From: CAWAMR01 sp963783095
GTDB taxonomy: Bacteria; Planctomycetota; Planctomycetia; Gemmatales; Gemmataceae
NCBI GenBank assembly: GCA_963783095.1
Contig: CAWAMR010000013.1
Coordinates: forward strand, 372,001-436,000
DNA length: 64,000 nt
Reading direction: 5' to 3'
The notes beneath the pieces are model-generated. The model saw only the letters and a program-made list of their open reading frames with translations, was not told the DNA's origin and did not search any database. This document shows, in pieces, positions 8,844-17,910 of this stretch (positions are counted from its first letter, which is position 1; every line of letters begins with the position of its first letter). A program made the translations under genes and the position numbers.

Positions 8844-8908
8844 TCGCCGCTTTGCTAAAGCGGCGATGGGGTCAAACCTATCCGCGGGTTCGAATCCCGC
8901 CCTCTCCG
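8844..8908 (+). other. Prophage attachment site: 3' fragment of tRNA-Ser(GCU)
   Basis: The sequence holds an anticodon stem CCGCT/AGCGG with loop TTGCTAA (anticodon GCT at 8854-8856) and a long variable arm typical of tRNA-Ser. Next come a perfect T arm GCGGG-TTCGAAT-CCCGC (8884-8900), acceptor strand CCTCTCC (8901-8907) and discriminator G 8908. No matching 5' half (GGAGAGG and D arm) exists upstream, and no CCA is encoded. A tRNA truncated at the anticodon arm, with virion genes on one side and efp on the other, is the usual product of integration into the 3' part of a tRNA gene. The intact copy should be at the other prophage end. Confidence 0.75.
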
Positions 8909-9039
8909 CTCACAACCCGCGCATATCCGGTTCATCTTGGGGTTGCTCTTCTCGCAGGCATGTCCATTTGCTACTCTAACTTCAAATGAGCTAACCAACA
9001 GCGAACGAACGGATTTCGTTCCTTCTCGGAGAACGTGCG

Positions 9040-9613
9040 GTGGCCGCAATCAAGAATATCGATATCCGCAAGGGGATGGTCTTCGTCAGCGAGGATGGGC
9101 AACTTCTGCAGTGCCTCGATCGCGATCTGAACACTCCCGGAAACTGCGCGCACGATCCTGCAACTGAAGGTTCGCAATCTCAAGACCGGCTCCATCACGC
9201 AAAATCGGGTTCGACCCGATGACAAGGTTGAGCTTGCCTACCTCGAAACGCGCGAGATGCAGTATTCCTATCGCGAAGGCGACAACTTGATCCTGATGGA
9301 TACCGAAACCTACGAGCAAACGCCGATGCCCGCCGAGTTCATCGGCGATTCCGTTGGCTTCCTGCGCGAAAACGACATTGTGAAAGTGGTGGTCTACGAA
9401 GGAAAGCCGATGAGCGTCGAACTGCCGGCCTCCGTCGAAATGAAAGTCATCGAAACGGACCCCACGATCAAGGGTGCCACCGCAGCGGCGCAATACAAAC
9501 CCGCCACGGTCGAGACGGGCATGAAGATCGATGTCCCGTCTTTCATTAATGTCGGCGACACCATTGAAATTGATACCGCCGAAGGGAAATATCTGCGCCG
9601 ATCCAAGGGTTAA
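9040..9613 (+). CDS. efp: Elongation factor P (one frameshift)
   Basis: EF-P binds stalled ribosomes and aids peptide bond formation at proline runs. The GTG start at 9040, with GGAGA upstream, gives MAAIKNIDIRKGMVFVSEDG (KOW-like domain). A frame change near 9140 (ACTGCGCGCACG) is followed by TILQLKVRNLKTGS and then the C-terminal OB domains (MQYSYREGD, IKGATAAAQYKPATVETG, EYLRR-like KYLRRSKG end). Total about 190 residues, as expected. The loop tip reads TPGN, so Asn replaces the Lys or Arg that is modified in other EF-Ps. I treat the frameshift as an assembly error because the gene is essential or near-essential in most bacteria and otherwise intact. Confidence 0.85.
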
Positions 9614-9631
9614 TTCGATTGCGAAAGATAG

Positions 9632-9660
9632 CCCACGGGTGTTTCCCGTGGGTTTTGTCT
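9632..9660 (+). terminator. Rho-independent terminator of efp
   Basis: A perfect 8-bp stem CCCACGGG / CCCGTGGG with loop TGTTT (9632-9652) is followed by TTTTGTCTTTT. It lies 18 bases after the efp stop. Confidence 0.85.
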
Positions 9661-9698
9661 TTTGAGATTTCCCATGCGTGCAAGTCCGGAGTATCCCC

Positions 9699-11084
9699 AT
9701 GACGGTGAATTTTCCCTGCTCGCACTGCAAGAGTTTAATGGCCGTCCCTCCCAATCTGGTGGGGCGGAATGTTCGCTGTCCTACTTGCAAGCAAGTTGTG
9801 CAGGCCCCCGCAGCGCCGCCGACGACTGCTCCCCTTCCCACTCCGAAGCCTCCGGAAATTGATTTGTTCCCCGCGTCGACGCCACAGACTGATGAGCCTG
9901 AAAGCATCTTCGGCGAACAGCACGATGACGATTTATTCGGAACCCGTGCTCCAAAGGTGGAGTTGCCTGGCGCAGCTCCGCTTCCAAGTCCCCCAGCGGT
10001 GCTGCCGCCGTTGCCGAAGAATGCACCGGCCAAGCCGCATCATGCACCGGTTCAAAACACAAGCCCGATTCCGCAATCTTCGCAGCCGAGCGTGGAACCC
10101 ATCGTTGAGAATCTTCCCGCAACTCCCGATGCTCCGTGGATGAATGGCTCTAGCCCTCCCGGCCCGGCGTCACCCCGGCTTTCCCGCGCCGCGACCAAAG
10201 CGCCGAGCCGAACTTCCTCTGCTCGCTTGCCGGTCCAGAATGGAGGAAATACCAGCGCATTTATCTGGATCTTGTTGCTCTACGCAGTGCTCGTGACCGG
10301 TGGTGCCGGCTATCTCCTGTACGACAAGTTGGAGGCTGACAAGCCACCCGAAGGCCCCGGGCAAGTTCACCCGTCATTCAAATCGATTGCGGATATTTAC
10401 GGACAGTACGAAAGGGCAGATCGGAAAAAGGTCGCCATGGTTGAAGGCATGCCGGCGCTCGATGCCGAAGTTCCTGAAGAACTCCGGGTCAAGCTGGGGC
10501 AGCCGATCACTCTGGGTCAACTGGAAATAACTCCAACCAAGGTCGAACATCGAAGTGTGCTGCGCTTCCGGCAGGAAAAAGGGAAAGAAGCCGTTGCCAC
10601 CAAGGAAACACCGAACCCGGTTTACATCCTCCGTATGAAATTGAAAAATGTTTCAAACGATGTCTATTTCCATCCGAATGATCCCGCCTTCAACCGTCGT
10701 CGTTCCGCCAACCCCGGTGCCATATCTCCCTACAACGCCATCATTGTGGACGGCACATATTATCCGGGCGGGCCGTTTGAATGGCCTCTGAGCAACCGCA
10801 ATCTGGAACGTGAATTCATCCAGGGTCAGCAAGCCGATGCCCAACTGCTGCGTCCCAAGGAAGAACGAGAAACGGTCATCTGCAGCGATTTCGATCCGAG
10901 TCAGAAACTCGAACCTGCCATCAGAAAACATCGCTCGGATGCAGGAACTTCGGGCAAACCCATTTTATGGCGGGTGCAACTCCGGACAGGATTGCAAACA
11001 GAACCCAATGCCAAAGGGGAAGAGAAAGACATTCCCATCACCAGCGTATTCGCAGTTGAATTCATGGCCCAGGATGTGAAATGA
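9699..11084 (+). CDS. Zinc-ribbon, single-pass membrane protein
   Basis: I place the start at ATG 9699 (461 residues); GTG 9678 would add seven residues. Residues 4-35 form a zinc ribbon (PCSHCKSL, then RCPTCKQV). A long Pro/Ala/Thr-rich low-complexity linker follows to about residue 180. A single membrane helix (FIWILLLYAVLVTGGAGYLL) lies near residue 190. The C-terminal ~250 residues are probably extracytoplasmic, with Ig-like or DUF-type beta strands (ITLGQLEITPTKVEHRSVL, VYILRMKLKNVSND). The combination of zinc ribbon, Pro-rich linker and helix is common in Planctomycetota proteins of unknown function. Confidence 0.7.
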   Translation: MTVNFPCSHCKSLMAVPPNLVGRNVRCPTCKQVVQAPAAPPTTAPLPTPKPPEIDLFPASTPQTDEPESIFGEQHDDDLFGTRAPKVELPGAAPLPSPPAVLPPLPKNAPAKPHHAPVQNTSPIPQSSQPSVEPIVENLPATPDAPWMNGSSPPGPASPRLSRAATKAPSRTSSARLPVQNGGNTSAFIWILLLYAVLVTGGAGYLLYDKLEADKPPEGPGQVHPSFKSIADIYGQYERADRKKVAMVEGMPALDAEVPEELRVKLGQPITLGQLEITPTKVEHRSVLRFRQEKGKEAVATKETPNPVYILRMKLKNVSNDVYFHPNDPAFNRRRSANPGAISPYNAIIVDGTYYPGGPFEWPLSNRNLEREFIQGQQADAQLLRPKEERETVICSDFDPSQKLEPAIRKHRSDAGTSGKPILWRVQLRTGLQTEPNAKGEEKDIPITSVFAVEFMAQDVK

Positions 11085-11104
11085 CCGGCTACTGACTGCA
11101 AACC

Positions 11105-12709
11105 ATGTCCATTCGCATTTCCAATCTTGGCGTTCCCATTGACGAGCCTGAATCGGAACTTCCGATTCATCTGGCGCGTACTTTGGGGATTCTCCCTTCG
11201 GAAATGCAGGGCTGGCGATTGCTGCGAAAAAGTCTGGACGTGCGCGACAAGCGGTTGTTGCGGTTCGTGTACAGCGCTGAAGTAATGGTTCCGGGCGACG
11301 AGCCGGAAATCGTCTTGAAAGCGTATCCTCGTTCCTCAGCTCAGATCGAAGTTTTCCATGAAGCTCCCTTTGAACTTCCATCTCCCGGGACCGCCCCACT
11401 CCCCCATCGACCGATCGTTGTCGGCTCCGGACCAGGGGGACTGGTGGCGGCTTACTTCCTCGCGCTTCAGGGCTATCAACCGCTCGTTCTCGAACGTGGC
11501 ACGCCGGTAAATGAGCGCATCCGCGATGTGAAACGATTCGATGAAGGAGGCCCGTTTCATCCCGAAAGCAATTATCTGTTCGGCGAAGGTGGTGCCGGGA
11601 CTTTCAGCGATGGCAAACTAACTTGCCGAGGCGGCGGCCCCGATGTTCATCGCATCCTCGAGTTGTTTGCGGAATGCAAAGGAAAACCCTCGATTCTGTA
11701 CGAGCATCGACCGCACCTCGGTAGCAACAGGCTTCCAGCGGTCGTAAAAGCGATTCGGCAACGAATCGTCGCTCTTGGGGGGGAAGTACGATTCCATTGC
11801 AAACTCGAAGACTTGCTCATGGAAGACGGCCGCCTGGTGGGCGTCGGCACTTCGAGCGGCATGATCCCCTGTGAGGTCGCGATTCTGGCGACGGGACACA
11901 GTGCCCGCGACGTGTATGAGTTGCTCGCCCTTCGAGGCGTACCGATGGCTCAGAAACCCTTTCAGATGGGCCTGCGCGTCGAGCATTCGCAAGAAACCGT
12001 CAACCGGGTGCAGTATGGTCATACAAGATATGAGAATCAACTCGGTAACGCGGATTACACTCTGGTCGGTCACGGCAAGGCAAACGTCTTCAGTTTCTGC
12101 ATGTGTGCGGGTGGCTACATCATTCCGAGCGTCTCCCAGGAAGGTTATTTCTGTACCAATGGGATGAGTTTATCCAAACGCGATTCACCCTATGCCAATA
12201 GCGGCCTGGTCGTGACATTACCCGTTGAGGAGTTCGAAGGGAAAGACATCTTGGCGGGAGTCAGGCTGCAAGCGAAATACGAGCGCAATGCCTTTGAACT
12301 GGGACGCGGTGAATATCGCTGTCCCGTTCAACGCGCTTCCGATTTCCTTTCGCATCAGCCAAGCCGCCCTACACCGACATGCAGTTATCCTCGCCAAACG
12401 ATTGGGGTCGATCTGGCCGAGGTGCTTCCCCCATTCATTGCCACTGCGATTCGGCACGGTTTGCCGGGATTCGACCGATTATGGAAAGGGCGTTTTTTAA
12501 GGGAAGCGGTTCTGGTTGGGCCCGAAGCAAGGGGCAGTTCGCCGGTTCGCATCATCCGCAACGATGAAACGCGCGAATCTCCCGGAGTGAAGGGACTCTA
12601 TCCGGTTGGTGAAGGTGCGGGATACGCGGGCGGCATCGTTAGCGCTGCCGTAGATGGATTCCGCACGGCCAAGGCGATCATCGGCCGATATGCGGCACTT
12701 CGTGTATGA
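11105..12709 (+). CDS. FAD-dependent dehydrogenase, COG2509 family
   Basis: This is a 534-residue flavoprotein. Its dinucleotide-binding motif is VVGSGPGGLVAAYFLALQG (about residues 103-121), followed by LVLERG. The NYLFGEGGAGTFSDGKL block and the C-terminal GLYPVGEGAGYAGGIVSAA FAD motif are hallmarks of the uncharacterised FAD-dependent dehydrogenase group COG2509. The N-terminal ~95 residues form the small domain seen in this family (RLLRKSLDVRDKRLLRFVYS). The substrate is not known. It starts 20 bases after the previous stop and ends with an intact frame. Confidence 0.85.
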   Translation: MSIRISNLGVPIDEPESELPIHLARTLGILPSEMQGWRLLRKSLDVRDKRLLRFVYSAEVMVPGDEPEIVLKAYPRSSAQIEVFHEAPFELPSPGTAPLPHRPIVVGSGPGGLVAAYFLALQGYQPLVLERGTPVNERIRDVKRFDEGGPFHPESNYLFGEGGAGTFSDGKLTCRGGGPDVHRILELFAECKGKPSILYEHRPHLGSNRLPAVVKAIRQRIVALGGEVRFHCKLEDLLMEDGRLVGVGTSSGMIPCEVAILATGHSARDVYELLALRGVPMAQKPFQMGLRVEHSQETVNRVQYGHTRYENQLGNADYTLVGHGKANVFSFCMCAGGYIIPSVSQEGYFCTNGMSLSKRDSPYANSGLVVTLPVEEFEGKDILAGVRLQAKYERNAFELGRGEYRCPVQRASDFLSHQPSRPTPTCSYPRQTIGVDLAEVLPPFIATAIRHGLPGFDRLWKGRFLREAVLVGPEARGSSPVRIIRNDETRESPGVKGLYPVGEGAGYAGGIVSAAVDGFRTAKAIIGRYAALRV

Positions 12710-12790
12710 GTAGAAGTTCTTTCGTTTGGAATTTCAAGTTGCGCAAGAGTTGCGAGCAGTGCTGAAGAGCAGTTCATTCGAGGTGGACAG

Positions 12791-13444
12791 ATGAGCGACG
12801 ACATTTTCTCTGGCCCAACGGTTACAATGGCGATGCAAACCGCAAGCATGATCCGGCCCGGACTGCTCGTTCGCACACGTTTTAGCGGTTACGATCTAGG
12901 CGATCTAATCGACATAGCGGGCATTTCATTTATCGCGAAATTAGAGCCAACTGCTTCCAACCCCAAACTTTACTGGGGCTTTCAATGGTTCATCCGGGGA
13001 AGAGCAATTGGCCTGATCAACTATGGACCGGATTATAATGACGGTTACATCGAGCAAACGAGATGCTGGTTGCTGGATTTGGCCGTAATTAAGAACTGGT
13101 TTGCAGAAAACCCGACGCAAGACATTGTGATCTGTTTCCGGAGCAAATCATTGGACGCTGCACCCCGTTTCAGCAGAGAATCAACACGATTGAAGTTTCC
13201 GGCTACCGATGCAATAAACGATCAAGCCGGATTTCGTTTGGTTACAGGATGTCGGGAGCAGTCGTTTACCATCGGGCAAGACATCCCGTTGGGAGCCTGG
13301 GTTGTGATCGATCCATCCGTCAATAACAACGACGCAATGTCCGCCGCCCACTCTGCAGCAATTGCCTGTGTGTGGTACGTTCGGTTTCAGGAAACTCATC
13401 CGAGCCAGATCGCTTCCGATGTCAGTAATCTGCAAAACGCCTGA
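12791..13444 (+). CDS. Hypothetical protein
   Basis: This 217-residue protein has a good ribosome binding site (GAGGTGG) seven bases before ATG 12791. There is no signal peptide or membrane helix. Aromatic-rich stretches (LYWGFQWFIRG, LINYGPDYNDGY) and a GAWVVIDPSVNNND motif suggest a compact beta-rich fold. I do not recognise the family. Confidence 0.6.
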   Translation: MSDDIFSGPTVTMAMQTASMIRPGLLVRTRFSGYDLGDLIDIAGISFIAKLEPTASNPKLYWGFQWFIRGRAIGLINYGPDYNDGYIEQTRCWLLDLAVIKNWFAENPTQDIVICFRSKSLDAAPRFSRESTRLKFPATDAINDQAGFRLVTGCREQSFTIGQDIPLGAWVVIDPSVNNNDAMSAAHSAAIACVWYVRFQETHPSQIASDVSNLQNA

Positions 13445-13606
13445 AACAATCCGTTCATGACGCAGACGGATACCTTTCCATATGCATCGGATCGCAAAGG
13501 TTTAACTGCAAGATCGAACTTGTACGTTCTCTGCGAACCTTCATTGCGACTTGCAGGTCAAAAATGCGGCGTAATCCAAACTCGCTGAAGAACAATTGGA
13601 ACCGCT

Positions 13607-14104
13607 ATGATCGCCTTTGTCGATGTCGATTACCGCGAAACGGGAGCGGTCGCCGCTTGCGTTCTGGCGAACGATTGGCTCGATCCTGTTCCCCTGCGCG
13701 AGATTGTCGAACCCATCCGCCATGTCGAACCCTACGTTCCCGGCGAATTCTTCAAAAGGGAATTGCCCTGCCTGCTCGCAGTTTTGCAAGCTTCCGAGGT
13801 GGTTGCTGATATGATTGTCGTTGATGGCTATGTCTGGCTTGGCCCGAATCATCCGGGACTTGGCGCTCACCTGTTCACGGCCCTTGACCAAAAAGTACCG
13901 ATTATCGGAGTGGCAAAGACGAGCTTTCACAGCGCAACCGATGCGATTGAAGTATTTCGCGGCAAGGAGTCGCGAAGACCGCTTTGGGTGACCGCTGCCG
14001 GGATCGACGCAAATCTGGCTGCGCAAGAAATACGCCGGATGCACGGGGACTATCGTCTTCCCTCGCTCATCCGGCGTGTCGATCAATTGTGTCGATCGCA
14101 TTAA
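13607..14104 (+). CDS. Endonuclease V-like nuclease
   Basis: Endonuclease V cuts DNA (or RNA) next to deaminated adenine (inosine). The family motifs are visible in order: FVDVDY with Asp6, YVPGEFFKREL with Glu52, IVVDGYVWLGPNHPGLGAH with Asp73 and His82, and IIGVAKTSF. At 165 residues it is shorter than the E. coli enzyme (about 223), because it begins right at the first catalytic strand. There are three more residues between Asp73 and the His than in E. coli. An extended N-terminus is not visible upstream. Confidence 0.75.
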   Translation: MIAFVDVDYRETGAVAACVLANDWLDPVPLREIVEPIRHVEPYVPGEFFKRELPCLLAVLQASEVVADMIVVDGYVWLGPNHPGLGAHLFTALDQKVPIIGVAKTSFHSATDAIEVFRGKESRRPLWVTAAGIDANLAAQEIRRMHGDYRLPSLIRRVDQLCRSH

Positions 14105-14140
14105 CCGGGCGCGGAATTCGGTGCGCGGGGCGTGAACGAA

Positions 14141-14641
14141 TTACTCGATCAAGACTCGTAGCCAACCGAACAAACATCCAGATCTGGTGGGACTTGATTT
14201 GCGGTCTTTCGGTCTCTTGAAATAGGCAATAACTTTACCGTAGCATGGACCTTCAAGGCCTTCCAGAGGATGTTCAATGTCTTCATCCGGCCCCAGTTTG
14301 CTTCTCCAGGAACCGTCTTCCATTTGCTTGGCAGCATGTTGTATTTCAGAATCCAGAGCATACGGCGCTATTTTTTCAAATCCGACTTCCATTTTTCCAT
14401 CGGAACATCTTGCGAAGCCGACGGTTGCAAATGCCTTACTGAACGCTTCAAGTGTTGCCGCGTTACTAACCCCCGACGGCCAATAATCTCGACTTTTCGG
14501 AGGGTATTCTCCAGGCCACCAAAACCGTTGCAAATCACCAACGGCAAATGCAATACAGTTGTAATAATCCGGAGGGCTTGTTTGCCTGAACCCGAGGCTC
14601 TTGAGCTTCGGAAAGTGTTTGTCATAATACGATTCGGGCAT
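14141..14641 (-). CDS. DUF7689-like protein
   Basis: This is a 166-residue soluble protein. The N-terminal YYNCIAFAVGDLQRFWWPGE and the YWPSGV motif, with Cys and downstream His (EHPLEGLEGPCYGKVIAYFKR), match my memory of DUF7689 proteins. The conserved Cys and His could form a papain-like or NlpC-like catalytic pair, but that is a guess from residue pattern. It is the last gene of a leftward three-gene cassette and lies 12 bases behind its partner. Confidence 0.55.
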   Translation of the reverse strand: MPESYYDKHFPKLKSLGFRQTSPPDYYNCIAFAVGDLQRFWWPGEYPPKSRDYWPSGVSNAATLEAFSKAFATVGFARCSDGKMEVGFEKIAPYALDSEIQHAAKQMEDGSWRSKLGPDEDIEHPLEGLEGPCYGKVIAYFKRPKDRKSSPTRSGCLFGWLRVLIE

Positions 14642-14653
14642 GGAAGTTCGGTT

Positions 14654-14998
14654 TTAGATTTGATAACCTTGAAGTCGGCCCCATTCCAACCAAGCCTTTG
14701 CCATCGCTTTTCCATTGCCTCGATCTTCGTCCTTGACAGGATCAGCATCGGTTATGGCGCATAGCGCCCAAAACCAACTGTCCAAGTCAGTTTGCAGCTC
14801 TCTCAGAATCAGTGGCACTACTTCTGGTCCCATTCCAATGATTTTCTGATATGCAGGGTGCATTGCCAATTTTGCGCTCGAAGAATGTGGCCCTCGTTGC
14901 TCTTTCCATTCTTTAGCGAGCCGATCGAATTTTTCTTTGATCGTACGTTCTCGAGGAACTTCTTCTGGTTGCTGTTTGGTAATGGCGGATTCAATCAT
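14654..14998 (-). CDS. Small conserved protein, partner of DUF7689 gene
   Basis: This 114-residue protein has a charged helical N-terminus (RTIKEKFDRLAKEWKEQRG) and a conserved-looking core (MHPAYQKIIGMGPEVVPLIL, DSWFWALCAITDADPV, AWLEWGRLQGY). I recall this type of protein from many bacteria next to DUF7689 genes, without known function. It overlaps the upstream gene by 4 bases (ATGA), so the three genes are translated together. Confidence 0.6.
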   Translation of the reverse strand: MIESAITKQQPEEVPRERTIKEKFDRLAKEWKEQRGPHSSSAKLAMHPAYQKIIGMGPEVVPLILRELQTDLDSWFWALCAITDADPVKDEDRGNGKAMAKAWLEWGRLQGYQI

Positions 14999-15375
14999 TT
15001 TAGTTCCCGCTCAAGGTAGAGCACCATGGAAAGGTCGCCAGGGCGGTTGGACACCTCACCCCACCTGGCGATCTGGTCAGGGGCTTGGGAGCACTCCGCA
15101 ACGCGGTAATTGCCGACATACTGCCAGGCGTGGATAGCCCGCTTGATGAACACCGGAACGAATTCCCGCTGCCCAGCGAAGACTTCGGCCCAGCGGACAA
15201 TGTCCGGACCCATACCGGGGAGGATCACCGCGGGTGCATCTGGATTGAATTCCCGAACCAGGCAAGCACAAACAACTCGCCCATCATGGTGAGGGAGATA
15301 ACTCACCTCGTCGCCACCTAAGGCCGCCCCGATTTCCTGTCGCGTGTATAGGTGGTTCACGGCGAATCGACTCAT
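14995..15375 (-). CDS. Small conserved protein, PUA/SRA-like fold suspected
   Basis: ATG 15375 has GGAG eight bases upstream and gives 126 residues; an earlier in-frame start at 15390 is less likely. The pattern YTRQEIGAALGG, LPHHDGRVVCACL, FVPVFIKRAIHAWQYVG and LSMVLYLER suggests a small beta-barrel such as the PUA or SRA type that reads modified bases. This is by general pattern only. It is the first gene of the leftward cassette 15375-14141. Confidence 0.5.
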   Translation of the reverse strand: MSRFAVNHLYTRQEIGAALGGDEVSYLPHHDGRVVCACLVREFNPDAPAVILPGMGPDIVRWAEVFAGQREFVPVFIKRAIHAWQYVGNYRVAECSQAPDQIARWGEVSNRPGDLSMVLYLERELK

Positions 15376-15402
15376 CACAAAGGACTCCACTCTTCCGCCT
15401 AA

Positions 15403-17910
15403 CTAATAATTGAACTGGAAGGCCTTACTGTTGACCAGCGCCCACAAGATATTCTCGTAGGCTTCTTTCTTCGATTTTGCATGCTTGGCGACGTTGGCCA
15501 TGGCGAGTTGCTTCTGCTTTTCGTTTGGCTTATGGCCTATCGCCCACAAGAACAATTCATCGACTTTCTCGGCGTCGGGCCGCGGATCTTTCGCCAGGGC
15601 ATCCGCCCGACCGCTGCTTCGGTTCAGTTTTGCTCTGCACCTCGTCCGAGTTCAGCAGGTGCAGCGCCTGGGCCAGGTTGGCTTCGCTGACACGCTCGCA
15701 TTCGCAGGCGCTGAGACGCTGCGGCCGGCCGAACACGTCCAGGAAGTACGACGGAACGACTCGTCCGGCAGCATGATGGCCCGGTTCGGCGCGTTGCGTC
15801 GTTCGGCAGGCCGTTGAAGGTCGCCGGGCTGTCGGTCACCTGGCTGACGGCGTCGAACAGCACTTCGGCCGACATTCGCTTGCGGATAGTAGCGGGCGTA
15901 GGACTGCTTGTCGTGCTTGTTGAACTCGTTGGGCGTCGAGCTGAGCTGATAGGTCCGGCTCTTGCAGATCGTGCGGATCAGGTGCTTCAGGCTGTACTTG
16001 TTGTCCACCAGGTCCTTGGCCAGGGCGTCGAGCAGTTCGGGGTTGGACGGCGGGTTGGTGACGCGCATGTCGTCGAGCGGATCGACGATGCCCCGGCCGA
16101 AGAAGTGGGCCCAGTAGCGATTGGCGACGGCCCGGGCGAAGAACGGGTTCTTCGGGTCGACCATCCAGTCGACCAGCTTCGTGCCGCGGATCCTGTCCCG
16201 ACTTTGGCAACAGACTCTTCGCCGTCGAGCGGCCGCATGACGGCAGGCTGTCTGGTGCGCTTGTTGATGACATTGCCGTTGCCGTCTGAACATAGACAAT
16301 TTGCTTCTGACTTGCTGGCCTTGCTGGCTCGCACGAGGCACCGGAATCGTCTTCTTCGCCGACGCGGCCGAATAGAACGCGGCCAGGCCCCAGTAATCGT
16401 CCTGGCTCCACTTCTCGTACGGGTGGTGGTGGCAGTTGGCGCACAGGCCATGCGCAGGCCGAGGAACACCTGGCTGGTGTCGTCGACGAACTGCTCCGGC
16501 GTTGCTTGATCTCCTTGTACCAGACCGTCGGCGGGTTCTTGACCTTCGTCGCCGATGGCGCCCAGGATCTCGCGGACGAACTCGTCGTAGGGCTTGTCGG
16601 CGGCGATCGCTTCGCGAATCCAGTCGTGGAAGGCGAAGGTGCCGTAGGCCCGGCCGGCCTGGTTCCGCCGCTTGACGCGCAGGACGTCGGCCCACTTGTT
16701 GGCGAAGTAGTAGCTGTATTCGGGCGTCTCGAGCAATGCGTCGACCAGCTTGTCGCGCTTGGTCGGGTCCTTGTCGGCCACGAACGCCATGACTTGCTCG
16801 GCGTCGGCAGCGTGCCGGTGATGTCGAGCGACACCCGGCGAATGAACTGCTCGTCGGCGCAGAGTCCGACGGGCACCAGCCCGAGTTCCTGCCATTTCTT
16901 CTTCGAGCCGACCTGATCGACGTAGTTTCGAGGCTCGAACTTGTAAGCTCGGGATCTGCACGCCCAGCGGCACGGTGGCGCGGAAGGTGGCGACATGTCC
17001 CTGGTAGCGGGCCATGATGGCCGCCTCGCCGCTCAGCGCCGAGCGACTGGAACCAGGCCGTCCGGCATCGACCGCTGGCGATTTCCTGTCGTTGCTCTCG
17101 TACTGGCCCGGCGGGTGATGTCCTCGACCGAGCCGTCGGTGTAGTGGGCGTAGACGGCGAACTGCTGCTGGTCTGTTGCGGCCAGAACGCGCTGCTCGGG
17201 GAAGACGCGTGATCTTGGTGACGACGGGATCGGTTGGCTTCCGACAGGGCATGCCGGCGGCGATCCAGCGGCGGATGAGCTTGTATTCGTCGGAATCCGG
17301 CTCCAGCGCTTGCCGCCGCCGTGGGCGACTGCCCGGTCGCCTTAGCAGCAGCAGGCTGTCGTCCGGAGCGGCGGGAAGAGCCGGCGGCCGCGGGCTTCCT
17401 TGACCAGGACGTTGAAATCGAGCTCCGGCTCGAAGCCCAGCAGCGACAGCTTGAAGCCGTTCTGGCCGCTGGCCTTGCCGTGGCAGCCGCCGGAGTTGCA
17501 GCCGAGCTTGGTGAAGATCGGCACGATCTGGTTGGCGAAGTTGACGATGGGAGTTTCCTCGAGAGCGGAAACACTCACGGATAGGTCAACGGTTTTCCCG
17601 GCGAATTGTGCAGTGATAGTGGTCGTCCCATTTCCTTGCGGCATCACCCGACCGCTCGGCAGGACATTGACGACCTGTGCATCCGCTGCGCGGTATTGTG
17701 CTTCCCGGCTCAGATCGACGAGTTTCCCACTTTTCAATTCTCCGGTGACAATCAATTGTGGCGCATCATCGCTGCCTCGGATGGTCAGCGACCTGGGATA
17801 GATAACGATGGCATTGAGATCTGTTGCGGTGGGGAGCGGCGGGCGTTCTGCCGCCGAGATGGTTCCAAACGAGAACAGAAACAAACTCAAGAGGGAAGTA
17901 CGCATCATGG
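15403..17910 (-). pseudogene. DUF1549/DUF1553 secreted protein, broken by many frameshifts
   Basis: Reading leftward from ATG 17910 gives a signal peptide (MMRTSLLSLFLFSFGTISAA), a bacterial Ig-like domain, then IVPIFTKLGCNSGGCHGKASGQ, the cytochrome-like lead of planctomycete DUF1549 proteins. The rest is spread over all three frames: DUF1549 pieces (RVSLDITGTLPT), the haem-like CAPTATTTRT/ANCHHHPYEKWSQDDYWG segment, DUF1553 pieces (PFFARAVANRYWAHFFGRGI) and the canonical end KKEAYENILWALVNSKAFQF before TAG 15403-15405. The span predicts about 835 residues, normal for the family, so nothing large is missing. At least six frame changes fall in the GC-rich part 15.6-17.5 kb. It could be a decayed gene, but uncorrected indels are as likely. 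Confidence 0.75.

Noticed and set aside
8821..8908. Possible complete tRNA-Ser gene
   Set aside because: The T arm, acceptor 3' strand and anticodon arm are perfect, but no acceptor 5' strand (GGAGAGG) or D arm exists within 100 bases upstream. Only a 3' fragment is present.
15814..16916. Long rightward frames opposite the DUF1549/1553 gene
   Set aside because: They arise from strong GC bias in third codon positions of the leftward gene. The leftward frames match the DUF1549/1553 family, the rightward ones match nothing.
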